A DNA stretch of 16,575 nucleotides from JAQGMO01 sp050954505 (GTDB lineage: Bacteria > Pseudomonadota > Gammaproteobacteria > Burkholderiales > Burkholderiaceae_D), in the NCBI GenBank assembly GCA_050954505.1, contig JBPBPY010000336.1, forward strand, positions 1 to 16,575. The letters run 5' to 3'. Every line of letters begins with the position of its first letter. Position 1 is the stretch's first letter. The notes under the pieces are model-generated. The model saw only the letters and a list, made by a program, of their open reading frames with translations, had not been told where the DNA came from and did not search any database. A program made the position numbers and the translations under genes. This document shows positions 7,101-12,189 of this stretch, piece after piece.

Positions 7101-9471
7101 GGCGGACTATCTTGGCCAGGGCGACACCCTGGTTGCCAGCCAGTCGTATGACAATCCGAATGCCAACAAGGATGCCAGCGACATCCGCACGCTGAAGGTC
7201 GATGACGGTTACCGGGTGATGTGGAACGACACCGACGTCAGCCGCAATTACGATATCCGCAACAATACCGTCAGCACCAGGGACGACGCCAGCGTGGTCA
7301 TCAAGCCGAAAGCCGTGACGATTGCCCCGGTCTACGACAGTCGCGAGTATGACGCCACCGACGGCTCGCAAACCGTGACGATGAAACTGGCTGGCAGCGA
7401 TGTGCTGCAAGCCGAGCAGAGTTTTGCATCGGCCAATGTGGGCCACTGGCAGCTGACCTTCAAGAAGGGCTATCAGCTAACCGGTGAAGCGAACAACTAC
7501 CAGATCAGTATCGCCGATGCGCAAGAGCCGAAAAACCAGGTGTTTGGCGACATCAGGCCAAAGACCCTGCGCGCGCACGCGGTGTCCGACTACAAGATCT
7601 ACGACGGCACCAAAGACTCCAATGGCGTGGTCGCCTACCAGGCCGGCGACCTGGTGGCCGGCCAGAAAGTGGTATTCGCCAAACAGGCCTTCGTTTCGGA
7701 AAACGCCGATCCGCGCGCCGAGCTGCAGGTCACCGGCCTGCTGGTCAATGACGGCAACAATGGCCTGAACTACAAGGTCGTCAATGACCTGCCGGTCGTC
7801 AATGGCGTGCAGGGCAAGGTCTATGGCGGCATTGCCCAGGCGCTGCTGAAGATCAGCGCTGGACTCAGCGATGCAGAACAAGCCGGCATCGACAACGACG
7901 GCACAAACAAGGCAGGGCGGTTTTATGACGGCACCACCACTGCCGCAGGCACCGCCACCGTGGAAGGATTGATCACTGCGCACGGTGACCGTATCCAGAC
8001 CTGGCAGTATCTGGATGCCGCCGATGCCGGCCAGCGCAAGGTGGAAGTCGGCGGTGAAATCATCGATGGCAAAGGTGGTGTGAGCAGGAACTACCGGGTA
8101 GAGATCGTGACTGCGCCCTATCAGGTATTCCGCCGTCCGACCACAATACAGGCTGGCGCGGACAGCAAGGTCTACGACCGCACCGACCTGGCCGGCAATG
8201 GCAAGCCGGTTGCCGGCAATGCCGCACCCCGGCAGACACTGGTCGGCTCGCAGCGTTTTGCCGATGTCAATGCCGCGCCGGAGGTGGCCACGGTTGTCAA
8301 TGAGGGCTACTACTTCATCGACCAGGATGGCAAGCGTGTAGCGGCCGATAACTACCTGATCCAGCCTGCCGATGTCCTGGAAGGCAAAGGCAGCATCACG
8401 CCCAGGGAAGTCAGCGCCACGGCGCAGTACTGGCGCAAGAAATATGACGGCAGCACAGCGTCGGCGCAGCAGGCCAGGGTCGATGGGGTGATCGACGGCG
8501 ACGTCGTCGGCGCGCTGCAGGAATTCGATGGCGCCGACCATGGCGCGCGCCAGCTCAAGCCCACGGTGCTGGTCGAGCAGGATGGACGCCACAACTATGT
8601 CCTCGGTGCGCGCGAGGAAACCGCCGGCTTCATCGACCAGCGGGTGCTGACGATTGCCGCCAACCCGTTCAGCAAGACCTATGACGGCAATACCGGCAGT
8701 GCGGGCGGCGTGCATCTCGAGGGCGATGGCCTGGTTGGCCAGGACAGTCTCCATGCCACAGCGGCGTTTCAGACAGCCGATGCGCTCCCGCAGCAGATCG
8801 AAGTCGGCAACGATGCGTTCGTCAAGGATGGCAATGGTGCGCGCAGCGGCAACTACCTGATCGGTACCAGAAGCGCGCCGGGCAGCATCTTGAAAAAGCA
8901 GCTCGATGTGATTGCCAACGGCTTCAACAAACCAGCTGACGGGATTGCTTTTGCCGGTGGCAATGGCGTGCACTACAGCGGCTTCGTCAACAATGAAACG
9001 CCAGCGGTCCTGGCCGGCAATCTTGCCTACCGTGGCAGCTCGCAGGGGGCGGTGGCGCCGGGTCGTTACGACATCACCCCCGATGGCTTGACTGCAAAAA
9101 ACTATGCGCTCAACAATGTCAGCGGCACGCTGGTGATCGGCAGTGCGCTGACCGGGATTCCAGGCGAGCCCGGCAACCCTGACAACCCGGGCACAGCCTG
9201 CACACCGCTGGCACCCTGCCCGCCTGGCAGCGGACCGGCTCCAGCCACTGCACTGCCGCTTGCCAGGGTCATCGATATTGCCCAGCTCGATGCACAGGAC
9301 AACGGCCGCGCCGGGAAAAGCGGCATGACGGTCGACCTGATGGCCAGTGGCAGACGTTCGGCCGATGATGGCGACGATGAACGCACGCGGCTGGAAGTCG
9401 ATAGCGCCAATCGCAATCTCGATCTGCGCGTGGTCAGAAAGGGCATGCGTCTGCCACCGGGGCTGGAGTGA
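4180..9471 (+). CDS. TPS-type filamentous haemagglutinin-like exoprotein (gene A), intact
   Basis: This is a predicted TpsA surface protein of 1763 residues, exported by Sec and then across the outer membrane by a TpsB partner not in this window. A long N-terminus (62 residues, hydrophobic core LCLALLLAW) ends ALA before LPQGG. The TPS/haemagglutination domain (about 63-310) includes NPNGI. GLUG-type repeats (GGLVG, SYSTGAV) occupy about 600-795. Seven YDG repeats follow (about 960-1570), then an MBG-type repeat in which ADG replaces YDG (about 1574-1654). The tail is proline-rich with Cys1674 and Cys1680, and ends KGMRLPPGLE. I chose the ATG at 4180 because CCTGGAAA lies at the same offset as before gene C; in-frame ATGs at 4036 and 4084 would add non-signal-like sequence. 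The architecture suggests an adhesin or biofilm-matrix protein with a beta-helical head and a repeat stalk. No CDI-type toxin region is seen. Confidence 0.88.
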   Translation: MRRPSPPPAPGLLSSSSSINPASTTASGHSACAALRHASAGLPCFKPLCLALLLAWQGPALALPQGGVVGSGAGAISSVGNAMQIQQNSPKLVIDWQRFGVGSGESVRFQQPSASSMVLNRVAGQDPSRILGTLQANGQVFITNPNGIVFGPQAQVNVGGLAASTGLLSNDDFNAGNFHFNGNGSGATILNQGTLTASKRGYIALLAPQVINEGVINARLGTALLAAGDQVTLHIADGSPLGYNIGRGAIDALAANRQLVKADGGQVFMSARAADQLGRAVVNNDGVVEALNVEKQAGVIKLLGDMQRGSITGHGRLDASAPHGGDGGAIETSAAHVKLDPSALVTAAAPAGKAGAWLIDPTDYLLDFNAVTQDGSGKTVLKALESTDVTISTAGPGTDAGTITVNGQFSWGNGRTLTLRADTDIVLTPNTVMSMEKQSAVGLDYSHGNLVLKAAAGGTGKGTFSMGAGAKIDVGRFGPAGVPNSSEGNVTLYYTPANFAAPEVFGRDRIDARSLTTWLMVANAEQLQAMGSSAAALKSNFALAADIDASGTRQWNQNAGFAPVGDSKVAFSGNFDGMGHTVSNLYINRPRSTEGVGLFGQTQGGVISNVGLIDADITGGTAATGALAGFSGSTIVDSYASGQAGNSWQGSKVTGSGNGADGAAGTAATGGLVGSNRGAILRSYSDAAVNGARYAGGLVGKNLGRVELSYSTGAVSGTENVGGFAGGNESRGGSTASISNVYSTGAVHGSTNVGGLVGENAGDIANAYSQSAGVSVEGQPAGKAGGLIGQQLGGQLSGSLFWDIESAGVDNGCACAQAVGTGLRSASMMIGLHGLDEASWLVYDFRTAPLLRNFLKPLTATFRDGAFKYNGLYASATPYIAFSDSNAVLGQNLFGVHLDDFLSEQGEYVRGRDVGAYTFRPELYSNQKGYAIQTPASGSLKVYIDPRTIYLTPTAVGKEYDGTTASNDPAARVTADYLGQGDTLVASQSYDNPNANKDASDIRTLKVDDGYRVMWNDTDVSRNYDIRNNTVSTRDDASVVIKPKAVTIAPVYDSREYDATDGSQTVTMKLAGSDVLQAEQSFASANVGHWQLTFKKGYQLTGEANNYQISIADAQEPKNQVFGDIRPKTLRAHAVSDYKIYDGTKDSNGVVAYQAGDLVAGQKVVFAKQAFVSENADPRAELQVTGLLVNDGNNGLNYKVVNDLPVVNGVQGKVYGGIAQALLKISAGLSDAEQAGIDNDGTNKAGRFYDGTTTAAGTATVEGLITAHGDRIQTWQYLDAADAGQRKVEVGGEIIDGKGGVSRNYRVEIVTAPYQVFRRPTTIQAGADSKVYDRTDLAGNGKPVAGNAAPRQTLVGSQRFADVNAAPEVATVVNEGYYFIDQDGKRVAADNYLIQPADVLEGKGSITPREVSATAQYWRKKYDGSTASAQQARVDGVIDGDVVGALQEFDGADHGARQLKPTVLVEQDGRHNYVLGAREETAGFIDQRVLTIAANPFSKTYDGNTGSAGGVHLEGDGLVGQDSLHATAAFQTADALPQQIEVGNDAFVKDGNGARSGNYLIGTRSAPGSILKKQLDVIANGFNKPADGIAFAGGNGVHYSGFVNNETPAVLAGNLAYRGSSQGAVAPGRYDITPDGLTAKNYALNNVSGTLVIGSALTGIPGEPGNPDNPGTACTPLAPCPPGSGPAPATALPLARVIDIAQLDAQDNGRAGKSGMTVDLMASGRRSADDGDDERTRLEVDSANRNLDLRVVRKGMRLPPGLE
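7057..9140 (+). repeat. YDG/MBG protein repeat array of gene A
   Basis: Eight degenerate repeats are marked by a (K/R)xYDG(T/S)T-like motif. The first motif codon of each is at 7057, 7348 (YDA), 7600, 7924, 8173 (YDR), 8443, 8680 and 8935 (ADG, MBG type). Spacing varies from 237 to 324 bases (79-108 residues). The DNA copies are clearly diverged, so this is an old protein-level array, not a fresh DNA tandem duplication. YDG/MBG modules are known from large bacterial surface proteins as stalk elements, possibly binding glycans. Confidence 0.8.
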
Positions 9472-9558
9472 TCCTTCGAAGGCGCAGAATGGGCTGCGTT
9501 GCTGATCGGTTGCAATGAATGCACCGCATGAATGCAGCGCAGCTCTGCAAAATTATGG

Positions 9559-9686
9559 AACTGCAAAACCGCAAAACCACAAAACCACAGAACCACAGAA
9601 CCACAGAACGACAGAACTCCAAATCCGCAGAACCACAGAACCGTAAAACTACAGAACCGCAGAATCACTGAACCACAGACCCGCAG
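9559..9686 (+). repeat. Octanucleotide tandem repeat, 16 copies
   Basis: Sixteen consecutive 8-base units fit the consensus AACCACAG. Five are exact (9583, 9591, 9599, 9631, 9671) and the rest differ mostly at one to three positions. The array starts 88 bases after the stop of gene A and ends 10 bases before the terminator stem. The plus-strand RNA is rich in A and C and poor in G, so it should be unstructured. The 87 bases between the gene A stop and the array hold a 10-bp palindrome (9473-9482) and two ATGAATGCA copies (9515, 9528), and nothing else I recognise. Confidence 0.9.
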
Positions 9687-9696
9687 CAACGCTCAC

Positions 9697-9726
9697 GCCA
9701 GGCGCTAGACAGCGCCTGGCTTTTTT
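9697..9726 (+). terminator. Strong intrinsic terminator after gene A
   Basis: A perfect 10-bp stem (GCCAGGCGCT at 9697-9706 with AGCGCCTGGC at 9711-9720) has a 4-base AGAC loop and is followed immediately by six T residues (9721-9726). It should end the gene A transcript after the octamer array and separate gene A from genes B and C. Confidence 0.9.
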
Positions 9727-9747
9727 CACTGCAAGTCCCATCATCAA

Positions 9748-9781
9748 GCAATAATTATTAGCGCAATCTAACGATTATTGC
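9748..9781. promoter_or_regulatory. Operator-like inverted repeat upstream of gene B
   Basis: Two 14-base arms, GCAATAATTATTAG (9748-9761) and CTAACGATTATTGC (9768-9781), are inverted copies matching at 12 of 14 positions around a 6-base spacer. A further copy of the outer half-site, GATTATTGC, lies at 9851-9859. No T run follows, so this is not a terminator. Symmetry, AT-richness and position suggest a dimeric regulator site; the regulator is unknown. Confidence 0.5.
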
Positions 9782-9805
9782 GCCTGCCCTCCAGAAATTT
9801 ATATT
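9778..9805 (+). promoter_or_regulatory. Candidate promoter of genes B and C
   Basis: TTGCGC (9778-9783) and TATATT (9800-9805) are 16 bases apart. The -35 overlaps the right arm of the inverted repeat, so a protein bound there would affect polymerase. The transcript would have a leader of about 150 bases before the ATG at 9961, in which I see no known riboswitch or other gene. Confidence 0.33.
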
Positions 9806-9960
9806 GCATAAACGCACTTGCCGCTTATTCATTAAGGCTTGGCAAATGCGGATTATTGCTTTCGCGAACCATCATGCCGATCGACGATGACAGACGGCGC
9901 AAGGATGGGTCACTGGTTCCTGAAGCAATGCCGACCTACCATTGACGCCAGGGAGTCGCC

Positions 9961-12147
9961 ATGCATTTTCGTCCCAACGAAATCCAGTGCCTGTTACCAT
10001 TTTGCGCCACGCTGGTTGCCGGCGCCTGCGGCACGGCGTGGGCCCTGCCGCAGGGAGGCCAGATCGGCAACGGCACCGGCAACATCTCGGCGCCGCCGGG
10101 CAACGCCATGGTGGTCACCCAGGTTTCGCCAAAACTGGTGATCAACTGGGCAAGCTTCGGCGTCGATGTGGTGGATTCGCTCACCTTCAACCAACCGTCC
10201 CGTTCAGCGATTGTGCTCAACCGCGTCACCGGCCAGGCTCCCAGCGAGATCCTTGGCAGCATGACCGCCAATGGCCAGGTTTTCGTCACCAATCCGAATG
10301 GCATTTACTTTGGCCAGAATGCCCGCGTCAATGTCGGCGGTCTGGTTGCGGCAACCGGCCAGTTGAGCGATGCCGACTTTGCTGCCGGCCGCTACCGGTT
10401 TACCGGCATCGCCAGTGGTGCCGGCAGCGGCGTTCGGATCAACAATCAAGGCTTCCTGACTGCCAGCGACCAGGGCTACATTGCCCTGCTGGGCCCGCAA
10501 GTCATCAACCAGGGTGTCATTACCGCGCGCCTTGGTACGGCCCTGCTGGCCGCCGGCAACCAGGTCACGCTGCAGTTCGAGGATGGCAGTTTGATCGGCT
10601 ACAACATCGACACTGGCGCGCTTGAGGCACTGGCCGAGAACCGCACGCTGATCAAGGCAGATGGCGGCCGCGTCTTCATGGGAGCAAAGGCCGCAGAAGG
10701 CCTGGCCCGCGCGGTGGTCAACAACGACGGCATCATCGAAGCGCTCACTGTCGACAGCCGCAAAGGGGTGATCAGCTTGCGCAGTGATGGCCAGACCAGC
10801 CAGGTCAGCGGCAATGGCAAGCTTGATGCATCGGCAACCGATAACGGCGATGGAGGATCGATTCAAACCTCGGCGGCGCAGATCCTGCCCGGCAACGGCG
10901 CCACGGTGACTGCCGGCTCCGCTTTCGGCACCCCGGGCAGCTGGGTGATCGAGGGCGCGACAAGCCTGACGGCCTCCAGCACCCTGGGTGCCACGGTCAT
11001 TCCCGAAAGCCTGAAGACCACCAATGTCACGGTCAGTACCGCCGGCCAGGCCGGGACAGCCAGCGGCGACCTCATTGTCGAGGGCGCACTGTCGTTTTCT
11101 CCCGATCTGGGCCGCAATACCACGCTGACGCTGCGCGCCGACCACGACATCCGGCTGCAGGGGGCAAGCATCACCCCCGCTGCTGCCGAACGGCCGGGCG
11201 ACCTGGTGCTCAAGTCCGGTGCCTCCCTCCCCGGTGCAGCCGTGCTGTTCGATCCTGCCAGCCGCGTGGTCGGCAAAGCGGTGACCCTCTACACCACGCC
11301 ACCGAGCTATGCCGTGCCAACCGATTACAGCCCGTTCGTCAGTGCACAAAACCTGACGACCTGGCTTTGGCTCAGCAATCTCGCTGACCTGCAGGCGGTC
11401 AATACCAACCCTGCTTCGCTGGCGCAGAATTACGCGCTTTCGCGCAGCATCGATGCCAGCGATTCGGCCGTCATGAACGGCGGTGCAGGATTTCTGCCGA
11501 TCGGTTCGGTCAGCACGCCATTCAGTGGCAATTTCGATGGCAACGGTTTCACCATCTTCAACCTGACGATCAATCGTCCCGAACCGACGACTGCGCAAGC
11601 AATCGGCTTGTTCGGCAATGTCAAAGGGCCGTCCGGTACGCTGATCAGCAATCTTGGCTTAAGCAACGCCAACATCACCGGCGCCACCCTGGGCACCGGT
11701 GCCCTGGCCGGCGACCTCGATACCACCGGGGTGGTCAACAGCCATGTGCTGGCCAATTCGACCGTGACCGGCAACCAGTACACCGGTGGCCTGGTCGGCA
11801 ACCTGAAAGGCAATATCGAGCGCTCCTACAGCGAGGCAACGGTAAAAGGCGTCGATTACACGGGTGGCCTGGCCGGCAATGCATCCGGCAACCTCGACCA
11901 GACCTACAGCACCGGACCGGTGACAGGAAACCAGGTCCTGGGCGGCCTGGTCGGCCAGTATCTTGGCGGGCCGCTTGCTCCGGCCGGCATCCGGAATTCC
12001 TATTCCACCTCGACCGTTGCCGGCAATGCCTTTGTCGGCGGGCTGATCGGTCTCAACGATGGTACGGTCGACAACGTCTACAGCGCAAGCACTCTGCTCA
12101 CCGGTAATTTTTTCGTCGGCGGCTTGATCGGGCGGCAGAATCAGTAG
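9961..12147 (+). CDS. N-terminal part of gene B: signal peptide, TPS domain and GLUG repeats
   Basis: As sequenced, translation would give 728 residues. AGGGAG lies five bases upstream of the ATG, and an in-frame TGA at 9943-9945 rules out a longer start. The signal peptide is residues 1-28, ending TAWA before LPQGG. The TPS domain (about 29-280) has NPNGIYFG and the shared TARLGTALLAAGNQ and VVNNDG segments. Residues about 460-550 hold the W-x-G-F-x-PIG, FDGxG region that often precedes GLUG repeats, and GLUG repeats run from about 580 to the stop. The mature part has no cysteine. If made, this product could still be secreted, because the TPS domain carries the secretion signal, but it would lack the stalk and the cysteine pair, so it might be released. 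Confidence 0.75.
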   Translation: MHFRPNEIQCLLPFCATLVAGACGTAWALPQGGQIGNGTGNISAPPGNAMVVTQVSPKLVINWASFGVDVVDSLTFNQPSRSAIVLNRVTGQAPSEILGSMTANGQVFVTNPNGIYFGQNARVNVGGLVAATGQLSDADFAAGRYRFTGIASGAGSGVRINNQGFLTASDQGYIALLGPQVINQGVITARLGTALLAAGNQVTLQFEDGSLIGYNIDTGALEALAENRTLIKADGGRVFMGAKAAEGLARAVVNNDGIIEALTVDSRKGVISLRSDGQTSQVSGNGKLDASATDNGDGGSIQTSAAQILPGNGATVTAGSAFGTPGSWVIEGATSLTASSTLGATVIPESLKTTNVTVSTAGQAGTASGDLIVEGALSFSPDLGRNTTLTLRADHDIRLQGASITPAAAERPGDLVLKSGASLPGAAVLFDPASRVVGKAVTLYTTPPSYAVPTDYSPFVSAQNLTTWLWLSNLADLQAVNTNPASLAQNYALSRSIDASDSAVMNGGAGFLPIGSVSTPFSGNFDGNGFTIFNLTINRPEPTTAQAIGLFGNVKGPSGTLISNLGLSNANITGATLGTGALAGDLDTTGVVNSHVLANSTVTGNQYTGGLVGNLKGNIERSYSEATVKGVDYTGGLAGNASGNLDQTYSTGPVTGNQVLGGLVGQYLGGPLAPAGIRNSYSTSTVAGNAFVGGLIGLNDGTVDNVYSASTLLTGNFFVGGLIGRQNQ

Positions 12148-12189
12148 GGGCAACTGAGCAATGCCTTCTGGGATGCGCAGAGTTCGGAC

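Noticed and set aside
7939..7950. A TAAG tetrapeptide in gene A, similar to LapG-type protease sites in some adhesins.
   Set aside because: It lies in the middle of the repeat stalk, not near the C-terminal retention region, and is absent from the equivalent position in gene B. Four residues in such an Ala/Gly/Thr-rich protein are expected by chance.
4180..9471. Gene A as a CdiA-type contact-dependent inhibition toxin.
   Set aside because: There is no VENN-like pretoxin boundary, no variable nuclease-like C-terminus and no small immunity gene after it. The end is a cysteine pair and a short conserved tail.
9559..9686. The octamer array as a CRISPR array.
   Set aside because: Units are contiguous 8-mers without spacers and no cas genes are nearby.
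9102..9689. Minus-strand frame of 195 codons with a repeating VLWFCG-type sequence.
   Set aside because: The repeated residues come from the octamer array, which happens to lack stops in that frame. The remainder is antisense to gene A.
9839..10141. Open frame overlapping the start of gene B in another frame.
   Set aside because: It covers the gene B signal peptide and TPS start, whose frame is fixed by homology and by AGGGAG before 9961. It has no features of its own.
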